Shown here piece after piece: positions 14,580-23,219 of a stretch of DNA of 57,152 nucleotides (position 1 is its first letter; each line of letters starts with the position of its first letter). Under the pieces are notes generated by a model. It worked only from the letters and a program-made list of their open reading frames with translations, was not told the DNA's origin and ran no database searches. The DNA lies in the NCBI GenBank assembly GCA_024305105.1, contig JAMWZA010000016.1:1-57152 (forward strand). Direction: 5' to 3'. The position numbers and the translations under genes are program-made. The stretch comes from Marinoscillum sp. (GTDB taxonomy: Bacteria; Bacteroidota; Bacteroidia; Cytophagales; Cyclobacteriaceae).

Positions 14580-17500
14580 ATGAAAAAAACTCACCCTATA
14601 GAGCAGTTTTTAGATCATACGAAAGATCTTATTTGGATAGTAGATCGCGATCTCAAATTGGTTTATGCAAATAAAGCCTACCAAAAAGTGATGAGGGAGG
14701 TAACCGGTGCGGAAAAAAAGCTAAATACATCCATTATTACAGAAGGCTTTGGCGAAGGTTACATCCAGAAATGGAAAGCTTATTATCAAAGGGCACTGGC
14801 AGGTGAGGACTTTGAGGTTGAGGAGCATTATTACAACCCGGAAAGTGAGGACACACAGTATGGTCACGTCTCTTTTACCGCCATCCGGAATGAGGAAGGA
14901 GAAGTTGAGTCTGTATCGTGCCGCTCTGCAGATATCACTTTGTCGTTGAAAAAAGCGACTAGGGCGAGCCAGTTAATGGACGCTTCATTAGATGTTTTTT
15001 GCACTGTTAACGAAGATGGAAATTTCACCTATGTAAGTGCGCAATCCGAGTCTCTTTGGGGCTATACACCAGAGGAACTAATTGACACTCCCTATGTAAA
15101 CTTAATAGTCGAAGAGGACATCCCCAAGACCAACGAAATAGCTGAGAAAATTATAAGCGGTCAAAACGTTACGACTTTCACAAATAGATATAAGAGGAAG
15201 GATGGTGAAATCGCGCACAACATTTGGTCGGCTAGTTGGGATGATGAGTCAAAAACAATGCACTGCGTGGCTAGAGATGGAAAAGAGCAGATCAAAAAAG
15301 AAAAAATTATTTTTCAAAGTGAGCAGCGTTTTAAAGCGCTTGTTGTCGAAGGAGGAGATTTAATAGGTATCCTGAATACCGAGGGACTTTATACCTATGT
15401 AAGTCCCACGAGTACTTCTGTTTTAGGCATGGAACCAGAAGAATTTATTGGACGCAGCCCGTTTGATTTTATCCATCCAGAAGATTGTGAAAGGGTTCAG
15501 GATTGTTTGGAAAAAATATTCACAAGTAAAAAAGTAACGGTAGAGCCTTTTCGTTTTAAAAATAGCCGAAATCAATGGAGATGGATTGAAACCATACTAA
15601 CAAACATGATCGATAACCCTGCGGTAAAAGGAGTTGTCGCCAACTCTAGAGATGTTACTGAAAAGGTTGAGGAAAATCACCACCTTAAATTACTCCAAAG
15701 TGTTATCACCAATACCAAAGATGCCGTTTTAATAACAGAAGCCGAGCCTTTTGATGAACCTGGCCCGAGAATTATATATGTAAATGAGGCATTCACTGAA
15801 ATGACTGGCTATACGGCTGAGGAAGTCATCGGCAAAACGCCCCGTATTTTGCATGGGCCTAATTCTAACTATGAAGAATTGGCGAGGTTGGGTAAGTCCA
15901 TGCGCAATTGGGAAAGCTGTGAAGCTACGACTATCAATTATAAAAAAAATGGAGAGGAGTTCTGGAGTAATTTTAAACTCACACCTGTGGCTGACGAAAC
16001 CGGATGGTATACTCATTGGATTTTAATTGAGCGGGATGTAACAGAGGAGAAAAACAAGGAGCTGGAAAAAGAATTACTTGCTCAAATCAGTTTGATATTC
16101 AACGAAAATCCAGGTTTAAGTCAAATAGGCTCTCTATTAACTAAAACCATCTCAGATTTCGGAAGATTTGATTTGGTCGAATTTTGGCAGCCCAACCTGG
16201 TGGGTAACGAAATGTTTATAAGTGCCCAATATACTCTGGATAAGGAGGATGAACAGTTTTATACAAATGATACACATTTAAATAGAGTTAAAAAGTCTCA
16301 AGGACTTCCTGGAAAAGTTTGGGAGATTGGCAAACGGGTGCTCCTGAAAGATATCGCCAAAAGTGGATTTTTGCGCAAGAAAGCAGCAAAGAAAATCGAT
16401 TTAAAATCTATTCTCGGCATACCTCTTATCGAGAATAACCAAGTAGTGGGCGTATTGCTAATTGGCTCCAAAAGGGGATACGATCATTTTGATAAGTTCT
16501 TGCCCTTCTTTAACGAACTTGATGAATATATCGGTTCTGAAATCAAGCGTAAACAACTTGAAAGTGAATTAAAACGACTGGTCGATTCCATTCCTGTGCT
16601 TATAACTACAAGTGATTTTCAAGGGAGGTTTATTCAAATAAATAGAGCCGGGTGTGAGCTGATCGGCTTTAGCCATGAGGAAATTATCCATCAATCCTTT
16701 GAGAAATTTATTCATCCAGATGATTTAGAAAAAGCACATAAAGCGCTAGCTCGAGTAATATCAGGAGAAAGCGTAGATAACTTTGAAGTTCGTTTTATCA
16801 CTAAATCGAGTACAGTTAATTGGGTGAGTTATAGCGCCACACCTGATTTAAAGTCAGGCCTAATCTACTCAACGGCTAAGGATATCACGGAAGAAAAGAG
16901 ATTGAGAGAACTGAATCGTCAAGCAGGTAAATTGGCGAAAATTGGTGGGTGGGAACTCGATTTAGAAACCATGACACCCCATTTCTCTGAGGAGGTTTTC
17001 AGAATTTATGAAATTCCTTTTGGATCACCGCCAAAATTAGAAGATGGCATCTCGTTTTATATTCCGGAAGCACGGCCGATTATTGAAGATGCAGTATATC
17101 AAGCTATCGAAAACAATATTCCTTATGAACTTGAACTTCCATTTATAACTGCAAAGGGCAAAAGCATATGGGTTAAAACCCATGGAATGGCAGAAGTAAT
17201 AGATGGAAAAGCAGTGAAGTTAATTGGCGCAATTCAAGATATTACCGATCGTAAGGTAGCTGAAATGGCAGTACGCGAAAGTGAAGCAAAATTTATGGCT
17301 ACTGCAGAACGATTGCGTTTAGCAACAACTACCGCAAATATTGGCATATGGGATTGGGATGTTGTAAACGATCACCTTATTTGGGATGAATCGATGTACC
17401 GCATTTTTGGAGTTGCAGAGGATCAATTTGAAGGTGCGTTTGAAGCTTGGTCCTCCACCGTTCATCCAGAAGATATTGATAAGGCCACAGAAGAAGTTCA

Positions 17501-19151
17501 AAATGCTTTAAACGGTCATTCCAAGTTCGATACAGAATTTCGAGTTGTATGGCCAGATAAATCGATTAGATATGTCACAGGAAATGCTATCGTTATAAGA
17601 GATGAGGTTTCGGGAAAACCTTTACGAATGATAGGCAGTAATATAGATATAACGGAGCGTAAAAAAGCAGAACAAGAAATTTTAGAGGCGAAGGAAAAAA
17701 TAGAGGCTAGTGAAGCAAAATTTAAATCATATACAGAGAAATCTCCCATTGCAATTTATACAACAGATGTAAATGGAAATTGCACCTATGTTAATCAGAC
17801 TTGGCTAAACATGACAGGTATGAACAAAAAAGAAGCTTTAGGCGATGGGTGGTTAAATGCTTTGCACCCTGAAGATTTAGAGGGTGTAAAAGTAAATTGG
17901 TATAAATCAGTTGAGTCTAATGGTAGTTGGAGATTTGAGTATCGGTTTATAAATAAAAAAAATAAAGAAATTTCATGGGTAGAAGGCACAGCAAAAGAAT
18001 TGTTTAACGATAAAAATGAACTTATAGGCTTTCTTGGTACGAATGTGAATATAACAGAACGAAAAAGAGCGGAAAAAGAAAATAGGTTCAAAGCAAATCT
18101 GTTAAGCATGGTTGGGCAGGCGGCCATTGCAACAGACCTAAGTGGAATTGTGAAATATTGGAATCGTGCAGCCGAAAGTATTTATGGTTGGGCCGAGAAT
18201 GAAGCCATTGGCAAGGATATTATAAGCTTGACTACACCTAAAACAAGTGAAGAACAAGCCGAACAAATAATGAAATTGTTAAGGCAGGGAAAAACATGGT
18301 CGGGTGAATTTATGGTAAGCAGTAAGGATGGCACTAATTTTCCCGCCCATATATCTAACTCCCCTATTTATGATGAGAACAATAAATTATCTGGAATAAT
18401 TGGTATTTCATCAAACATTTCACAAGAAGTCTTAACCAAAAAATTGTTGGAGCAGTACACATTAGAGCTTGAGCGTTCCAATGAAGAACTAGAGCAATTT
18501 GCATTCATCACTTCACACGATCTTCAGGAACCATTACGAATGATATCCAGCTTTATGGAACAGTTGAAGCGTAAATACTCAGATCAATTAGATGATAAGG
18601 CCTTGCAATACATTCACTTTGCCACAGATGGGGCCAAGCGAATGAAGCAGATCATTTTAGATCTTTTACTGTATTCCAGAGTTAACAGGCCATCCGAAGA
18701 AGAGGAAAGCGTAGACCTAAATACAATTATCGCAGAGTTTTTACAACTACGGAGAAAGCTAATTGCAGAAAAAAAAGCCGTGGTGAAGTATGATCAACTA
18801 CCATCTTTAAATACTTATCGGGCACCCGTTACCCAAATATTTCATTCTTTACTAGATAATGCCCTAAAATACAGCAGAGAGAAAGTTTCACCGGTGATAA
18901 GTATTTCTGTAAAAGAAACAGGAAAATTCTACGAGTTTGCAGTTGAAGATAATGGCATAGGGATTGACGAGAAATTCTACGATAAGATCTTTATCATTTT
19001 CCAGAGATTGAACAATAGAGCAGATTATGATGGCACCGGTATTGGCTTGTCCGTTACCAAGCGAGCAGTGGAATTTCTGGGAGGAAAAATTTGGGTGGAA
19101 TCGGTGGTAGGAAAAGGTTCAACCTTCTATTTTACAATTAAAAAGACATGA
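14580..19151 (+). CDS. giant multi-PAS/GAF sensor histidine kinase
   Basis: 1523 residues, no transmembrane helix. I count about nine PAS domains (about 1-125, 126-243, 244-370, 371-500, 666-777, 778-900, 900-1034, 1035-1170, 1171-1290). Most end in DIT-type linkers (DVTEE, DITDRK, DITERKKAE). A GAF domain lies between the fourth and fifth (about 501-665). HisKA follows with His in FAFITSHDLQEPLRMISSF, then HATPase_c with DNGIGIDEKFYDKIF and GTGIGL. PAS4 has GKTPRILHG where LOV domains have the photoactive Cys, so blue-light chemistry is not expected. The stop overlaps the next kinase start by 4 bp. Domain borders are read by eye. Confidence 0.9.
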   Translation: MKKTHPIEQFLDHTKDLIWIVDRDLKLVYANKAYQKVMREVTGAEKKLNTSIITEGFGEGYIQKWKAYYQRALAGEDFEVEEHYYNPESEDTQYGHVSFTAIRNEEGEVESVSCRSADITLSLKKATRASQLMDASLDVFCTVNEDGNFTYVSAQSESLWGYTPEELIDTPYVNLIVEEDIPKTNEIAEKIISGQNVTTFTNRYKRKDGEIAHNIWSASWDDESKTMHCVARDGKEQIKKEKIIFQSEQRFKALVVEGGDLIGILNTEGLYTYVSPTSTSVLGMEPEEFIGRSPFDFIHPEDCERVQDCLEKIFTSKKVTVEPFRFKNSRNQWRWIETILTNMIDNPAVKGVVANSRDVTEKVEENHHLKLLQSVITNTKDAVLITEAEPFDEPGPRIIYVNEAFTEMTGYTAEEVIGKTPRILHGPNSNYEELARLGKSMRNWESCEATTINYKKNGEEFWSNFKLTPVADETGWYTHWILIERDVTEEKNKELEKELLAQISLIFNENPGLSQIGSLLTKTISDFGRFDLVEFWQPNLVGNEMFISAQYTLDKEDEQFYTNDTHLNRVKKSQGLPGKVWEIGKRVLLKDIAKSGFLRKKAAKKIDLKSILGIPLIENNQVVGVLLIGSKRGYDHFDKFLPFFNELDEYIGSEIKRKQLESELKRLVDSIPVLITTSDFQGRFIQINRAGCELIGFSHEEIIHQSFEKFIHPDDLEKAHKALARVISGESVDNFEVRFITKSSTVNWVSYSATPDLKSGLIYSTAKDITEEKRLRELNRQAGKLAKIGGWELDLETMTPHFSEEVFRIYEIPFGSPPKLEDGISFYIPEARPIIEDAVYQAIENNIPYELELPFITAKGKSIWVKTHGMAEVIDGKAVKLIGAIQDITDRKVAEMAVRESEAKFMATAERLRLATTTANIGIWDWDVVNDHLIWDESMYRIFGVAEDQFEGAFEAWSSTVHPEDIDKATEEVQNALNGHSKFDTEFRVVWPDKSIRYVTGNAIVIRDEVSGKPLRMIGSNIDITERKKAEQEILEAKEKIEASEAKFKSYTEKSPIAIYTTDVNGNCTYVNQTWLNMTGMNKKEALGDGWLNALHPEDLEGVKVNWYKSVESNGSWRFEYRFINKKNKEISWVEGTAKELFNDKNELIGFLGTNVNITERKRAEKENRFKANLLSMVGQAAIATDLSGIVKYWNRAAESIYGWAENEAIGKDIISLTTPKTSEEQAEQIMKLLRQGKTWSGEFMVSSKDGTNFPAHISNSPIYDENNKLSGIIGISSNISQEVLTKKLLEQYTLELERSNEELEQFAFITSHDLQEPLRMISSFMEQLKRKYSDQLDDKALQYIHFATDGAKRMKQIILDLLLYSRVNRPSEEEESVDLNTIIAEFLQLRRKLIAEKKAVVKYDQLPSLNTYRAPVTQIFHSLLDNALKYSREKVSPVISISVKETGKFYEFAVEDNGIGIDEKFYDKIFIIFQRLNNRADYDGTGIGLSVTKRAVEFLGGKIWVESVVGKGSTFYFTIKKT

Positions 19152-20485
19152 TAAGCAAGTTGTGGAACAACTATAAAAACAAGGTAAATAGTAACTGTAA
19201 TCCAACTTCTTTGGATTCTGTAAGAGGCGTAAGTTACTGGCGAAACAGCTTGTTTTCGACCACCATGATATATGTACTACCCCTTTGTTTCATTGCCTTT
19301 CTTCCGGCCTTGCTGTTGATATCCTATGAAAATAAAGAATATATAACCACGTTGCACTTAATTACAATTGGCGTTATGTTCTTTATTGCATTTGGGCCAA
19401 AGGTGAAGGTAGAGGTGAGGAAGTTGGTTTTTTCTTTGACCGTATTTGCTTTTACTATCATACTAAATATTTTCACTTCCCCTTCGTCAGGTTCGGTTCT
19501 TGTCTATTTTTTAGCTGCTTGTATTTACTCTATCATCATTTTTGACAATAAATACGCATATTGGTGGAGTCACTTTGTACTGTTCATATCGGCTATGTTC
19601 GGGTTTGCTATCTATTTTGAGTGGTTTGACTTTAGTTATAATGTTGACATGAGCTCAGCTAATGAATGGATTGCCGTTAGCTCAAACCTAATTTTTCTTT
19701 GTTATCTTTCTTCAGCACTAATTCCTAAAATTTTTATTGGTATCGAAAACTATATTATCGAGCAAAGCAGCTTAAAGGCTGAGCTTGAGAAAAGTAAGAT
19801 GTCACTGGAAATCAAAAATAATGAGCTGGAGCAATATACTTACGTTGCTTCACACGATCTGCAAGAGCCTTTAAGAATGGTAACGAGCTTTATGGATAAA
19901 CTGAATTCCAATTATGGAGATCAACTTGATGACAAAGCACTTCTGTACATCGACTATGCTACAGATGGAGCCAAACGGATGAAGCAGATCATTCTTGATT
20001 TATTATTATATTCCAGAGTCAACATGCCTTCCGAAGAGGAGAAAAACGTAGATCTAAATGAAATAATCTTAGCATTTTTAGCGACGAGGGAAAAGTCAAT
20101 TACAGAAAAAGGAGCAGAAATTAATTATGATAAACTCCCAGTATTAAATACGTATGAGGCACCCGTTGTGCAAATATTTCATTCGTTATTAGATAATGCC
20201 CTCAAATACAGCAGAGATGTGCCGCCGGTAATTAATGTTTCTGTAAAAGAAACAGGAAAATTCTATGAGTTTGCAGTTGAAGATAATGGTATAGGGATCG
20301 ACGAAAATTTCTACGATAAGATCTTTATCATTTTCCAAAGACTTCACAACAGAAAGGATGATGATGGTACCGGTATTGGTTTGTCCATTACCAAGCGAGC
20401 AGTAGAATTCTTGGGAGGAGAGATTTGGCTGGAATCTGTGGTTGGAAAAGGGAGTACGTTCTATTTTACAATCCAGAAGAAATGA
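19148..20485 (+). CDS. membrane sensor histidine kinase
   Basis: 445 residues. The N-terminal half (about 38-205) has around six transmembrane helices with no named sensor domain. A coiled coil leads to HisKA with His in YVASHDLQEPLRMVTSF and an HATPase_c domain ending GKGSTFYFTIQKK. The whole kinase core is strikingly close to that of the upstream 1523-residue kinase, including long identical runs around LLDNALKYSR and KETGKFYEFAVEDNGIGID. That points to duplication or recombination of the core. The ATGA overlap (19148-19151) implies translational coupling, so both kinases may signal together or form mixed dimers (inference). Confidence 0.9.
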   Translation: MISKLWNNYKNKVNSNCNPTSLDSVRGVSYWRNSLFSTTMIYVLPLCFIAFLPALLLISYENKEYITTLHLITIGVMFFIAFGPKVKVEVRKLVFSLTVFAFTIILNIFTSPSSGSVLVYFLAACIYSIIIFDNKYAYWWSHFVLFISAMFGFAIYFEWFDFSYNVDMSSANEWIAVSSNLIFLCYLSSALIPKIFIGIENYIIEQSSLKAELEKSKMSLEIKNNELEQYTYVASHDLQEPLRMVTSFMDKLNSNYGDQLDDKALLYIDYATDGAKRMKQIILDLLLYSRVNMPSEEEKNVDLNEIILAFLATREKSITEKGAEINYDKLPVLNTYEAPVVQIFHSLLDNALKYSRDVPPVINVSVKETGKFYEFAVEDNGIGIDENFYDKIFIIFQRLHNRKDDDGTGIGLSITKRAVEFLGGEIWLESVVGKGSTFYFTIQKK

Positions 20486-20644
20486 TGGGTGACTTTTACG
20501 ACAAAAATCAATATCATGGCAAATAGTAATAGTAACCTAACGTCTATAGCTTCTTGATATCCTGGCGGGGGCTAATGTTGTCGGAAATACCCTATTGTTT
20601 AGAGTGGAGTCGGAATAATGAACAACTTATTGCATATCAATGTT
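20486..20644. other. spacer holding a copy of the tmRNA 3'-end sequence
   Basis: No gene seen. AGTGGAGTCGGA at 20603-20614 exactly repeats the 3'-terminal sequence of the tmRNA gene (20691-20702) in the same direction, 88 bp away. Such repeats can mark old integration at ssrA. Confidence 0.45.
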
Positions 20645-20688
20645 AAAAAAAACCCTGACGATCCGCCAGTTGGCGGATGTCAGGGTTT
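20645..20688 (-). terminator. rho-independent terminator of ssrA
   Basis: On the minus strand, AAACCCTGAC pairs with GTCAGGGTTT (20679-20688 and 20650-20659). An inner ATCCGCCA/TGGCGGAT stem sits between them, and a run of eight T follows. It lies just 3' of the tmRNA. Confidence 0.85.
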
Positions 20689-20692
20689 GAAG

Positions 20693-21087
20693 TGGAGTCG
20701 GAGGGATTCGAACCCTCGTCCAGCAAAGGAAACCATGGACCATCTACATGTTTAGTTACTCATTTGATCTTACTAGCAAGCCGGAGAGCAACACCCTACT
20801 TAACTAGCCAGCTATTTGAGTTTCGCACTGACTTAATAGCATCGTCAGCACTAGTCCTGAAGTTCGACACCCCTAAATCCTGATTACAGGACAGAATCCT
20901 GGAGGGATGTGGCAGGGGGAGGCTTTGGCCTCAACCCTCATTAATTACAACAATTAAGTCGTAATTAGGCTGCCATGGCGTAATTAGATTCGCCAAGTAT
21001 AGTTTGAGCGAATTGATCACAGGTGTACACTCGCCACCTGACATGCAAGTACATCATTTACACTTCCTGTCGATTCCTGTCGACCCC
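20693..21087 (-). ncRNA. ssrA: transfer-messenger RNA (tmRNA)
   Basis: About 395 nt. The 5' end GGGGTCGACAGG pairs with the 3' end CGACTCC(A), one G-U wobble, to form the tRNA-like acceptor stem; CCA is not encoded. The T arm GAGGGTTCGAATCCCTC is intact. The tag ORF on the minus strand (20994 down to 20965) reads GGC GAA TCT AAT TAC GCC ATG GCA GCC TAA, giving (A)GESNYAMAA, a typical Bacteroidota proteolysis tag. It rescues stalled ribosomes with SmpB. It lies between two signalling genes transcribed the other way. Confidence 0.95.
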
Positions 21088-21124
21088 ATTAGTGTTCGTC
21101 TGCACCTTCTGTGCAAACGATCTG

Positions 21125-21153
21125 CAAAGATAGTAACATAAGTCAGTCTACAA
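21125..21153 (-). promoter_or_regulatory. ssrA promoter of Bacteroidota type
   Basis: Minus strand: TTG (21151-21153), 18 nt, then TATCTTTG (21125-21132). This is a perfect TAnnTTTG -7 box with a -33 TTG, 38 bp upstream of the mature tmRNA 5' end. Confidence 0.75.
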
Positions 21154-21170
21154 ATAATTCCTTGTTTCTA

Positions 21171-21178
21171 TAACTTTG
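21171..21178 (+). promoter_or_regulatory. possible -7 box for the rightward kinase gene
   Basis: TAACTTTG fits TAnnTTTG perfectly and points toward the gene starting at 21327, but lies about 150 bp upstream and lacks a -33 TTG at the right distance. Confidence 0.3.
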
Positions 21179-21326
21179 CAAAAATAGAGCGACTTCAATA
21201 AGTTCTATTCTGTCAATGCTCATATCATATGACGGGTCAAGTAGGTTAATTTATGCACATTACTATTTCGATTGCGTGTTTTAAGTTAGCATTGTAATGT
21301 GTACTGAATAATGAATTTTAAATAGC

Positions 21327-22736
21327 GTGACTCAAACTTATCAGATACTAGTCGTAGAGGATAATCCTGGTGATAGAATGCTTATTACTGACTATCTGGA
21401 AGATGAAATAGCTCAGCTAAATTTACATTTGGCTGTTGATTTTAGCTCTACTAGATCATTTCTTCACACTACCAGGGAAAAAATCGATGTAATCTTACTT
21501 GACCTGAGCTTACCAGACATGGAAGGGCAGTCCTTGCTGGAAGAGGTCATGCAACTTTCTGGTGATATACCCATAATCGTATTAACTGGCTATACGAACC
21601 TCGATTTTGCTAAAAAATCCCTTGCCTTGGGAGCCTCTGACTACTTGCTCAAAGATGATCTTAGCGGGACATTTTTATTTAAAAGTATCATCTATAGTAT
21701 TGAGCGTAACGAATACCTATTGCAGGTAAAAGAATCAAAGAGACGTTATTCAGATCTTTTCCAATTATCTCCCATACCCATGTGGCTTTATGATGTGGAG
21801 TCGTTGCGTTTTTTGGATGTCAATGAGGCAGCTGTCCACCATTATGGTTACAGTAAAGCGGAGTTTGCAGAGATGACCATCGAAGACATTCGGCCAGCCT
21901 CAGAGTTACCACGATTGCATGAGGCAGTGCAAATCTCTAAAGAGATGGAAAGCCAATATTTTGAGGGAGAATTTATCCATTGCAAGAAGGATGGAGAAAT
22001 GATCATGGTAGAAATGCGCAGTAACGTTACCTATGTAGAGGGTAGAAAAGCAGAGATCGTACTGGCCAATGATGTGACCGAAAAGCACAAAATCCAACAA
22101 AGGCTTCATACCAACACCTATCTGGTAGAAACCCGTGAACGCAAACGGATATCGAGTGCCATTCATGATGGCCTTCAGCAAATGCTACTGGCTGCATACA
22201 TGCGATTTGAAAATATCAAGACGCAAATCGATTTCACTGGTAAATCCAGAATCGCCGAGAGATTCAATGAAGCTGTGGACCTTCTAAGCGAGGGAATGAG
22301 CCAGGCACGCAGCCTGGCTCATGAGTTAGTGCCTATTGAGGTGGAGGAGGATGGACTTTCTAGTGCAGTTGATCAGCTACTTTCGAATCATCGGATAAAT
22401 GATCTTCAAATTGACTTTGAAGAAAATCTGGAAGACATGCGGCTTCCAATCGATTTAGAAGTACTGTTGTTTAGGCTGGTACAGGAAGGAATGAACAACA
22501 TTGTCAAGCATGCGGCAGCTTCAGAAGTCCTGATTCGCCTGAAAAAGGAGCATGGGTTTATTGAGCTGTGCATCCGAGATAATGGCAGAGGGTTTGATGT
22601 TACTAAAATTTCAAATAGCTCTTTTGGGATAAGTTCGATGAAATCCAGAGTCAAAGATGCAGCTGGAACTTTGCAAATAAATGCTCAAATCAACAACGGT
22701 ACTCAAATTAACGTGAGAATTCCTTTGAAGGAATAG
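21327..22736 (+). CDS. REC-PAS-histidine kinase (NarX/HisKA_3 type)
   Basis: 469 residues with a GTG start. An N-terminal receiver domain (about 5-125; ED near residue 11, phospho-acceptor Asp59 in VILLDLSLPDMEG, Lys in YLLKD) is followed by a PAS domain (about 137-260) and a HisKA_3-type dimerisation domain with His in RKRISSAIHDGLQQMLLAA. The HATPase_c domain has VQEGMNNIVKHA and DNGRGFDV. The order is unusual: receiver first, then sensor, then kinase. It suggests the kinase is itself an output controlled by phosphorylation from another kinase, such as those upstream (inference). Such HisKA_3 kinases normally pair with NarL/LuxR regulators; none is adjacent. Confidence 0.9.
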   Translation: MTQTYQILVVEDNPGDRMLITDYLEDEIAQLNLHLAVDFSSTRSFLHTTREKIDVILLDLSLPDMEGQSLLEEVMQLSGDIPIIVLTGYTNLDFAKKSLALGASDYLLKDDLSGTFLFKSIIYSIERNEYLLQVKESKRRYSDLFQLSPIPMWLYDVESLRFLDVNEAAVHHYGYSKAEFAEMTIEDIRPASELPRLHEAVQISKEMESQYFEGEFIHCKKDGEMIMVEMRSNVTYVEGRKAEIVLANDVTEKHKIQQRLHTNTYLVETRERKRISSAIHDGLQQMLLAAYMRFENIKTQIDFTGKSRIAERFNEAVDLLSEGMSQARSLAHELVPIEVEEDGLSSAVDQLLSNHRINDLQIDFEENLEDMRLPIDLEVLLFRLVQEGMNNIVKHAAASEVLIRLKKEHGFIELCIRDNGRGFDVTKISNSSFGISSMKSRVKDAAGTLQINAQINNGTQINVRIPLKE

Positions 22737-22786
22737 TGAAAACTACAACTCTGTAAACAACAATTAGCCATAATGAGTATTTCTAA

Positions 22787-23218
22787 CTAGTTGTCTAACG
22801 TAGAAAGTTGTAACCAAAATTCCTCTATTTTGAGGATGGCATTTAAAAAATCCTCCATCTCTAATGGTTTTTTCACGTAACTGTTGCAGTGATTTATATA
22901 GGCTGTGTCTATATCTTTTGGGTTGGATGACGTGGTAAGCATGATAATGGGTATTTTTTTGAGCTGCTCATTTGCCTTGATCTTCATCAATACCTCGTGT
23001 CCATTGAATATGGGGATGTTGATATCCAGCAATACAAGGTCTGGTTTTTTTGCTTCTTTGTAAGCTCCTCTCTTGAATAAGAAATCAAGTGCTTCCTGAC
23101 CATTTCTGGCCACACTGATTTCCGTTTGCACCCTGCTTTCCTCGAAAGCTTCTTTTGTAAGCAAAATGTCTCCTTCATTGTCCTCTACTAGTAAGATGTG
23201 TGCTGGGTTCAGTTTCAT
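22787..23218 (-). CDS. single-domain response regulator (Rcp1-like)
   Basis: 143 residues, receiver domain only. It has VEDNEGD at 11-17, phospho-acceptor Asp65 in LVLLDINIPIFNG, TTSSNP and the conserved Lys in YVKKPLE. The extended FLFKRGAYKEAKKPDL loop before the Asp strand is typical of Rcp1-type regulators that pair with phytochrome-like kinases. The start is 1 bp from the stop of the CheB/CheR-kinase gene, so it is in the same operon and the likely phospho-acceptor of that kinase. There is no DNA-binding output. Confidence 0.93.
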   Translation of the reverse strand: MKLNPAHILLVEDNEGDILLTKEAFEESRVQTEISVARNGQEALDFLFKRGAYKEAKKPDLVLLDINIPIFNGHEVLMKIKANEQLKKIPIIMLTTSSNPKDIDTAYINHCNSYVKKPLEMEDFLNAILKIEEFWLQLSTLDN

Positions 23219-23219
23219 T

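Noticed and set aside
15690-16080. PAS4 of the 1523-residue kinase as a LOV photoreceptor
   Set aside because: GKTPRILHG has Pro where the photoactive Cys should be.
20677-20883. Plus-strand 68-codon ORF with a VESEGFEPSSSKG segment
   Set aside because: It is the antisense of the tmRNA gene; such ORFs are a common annotation artefact.
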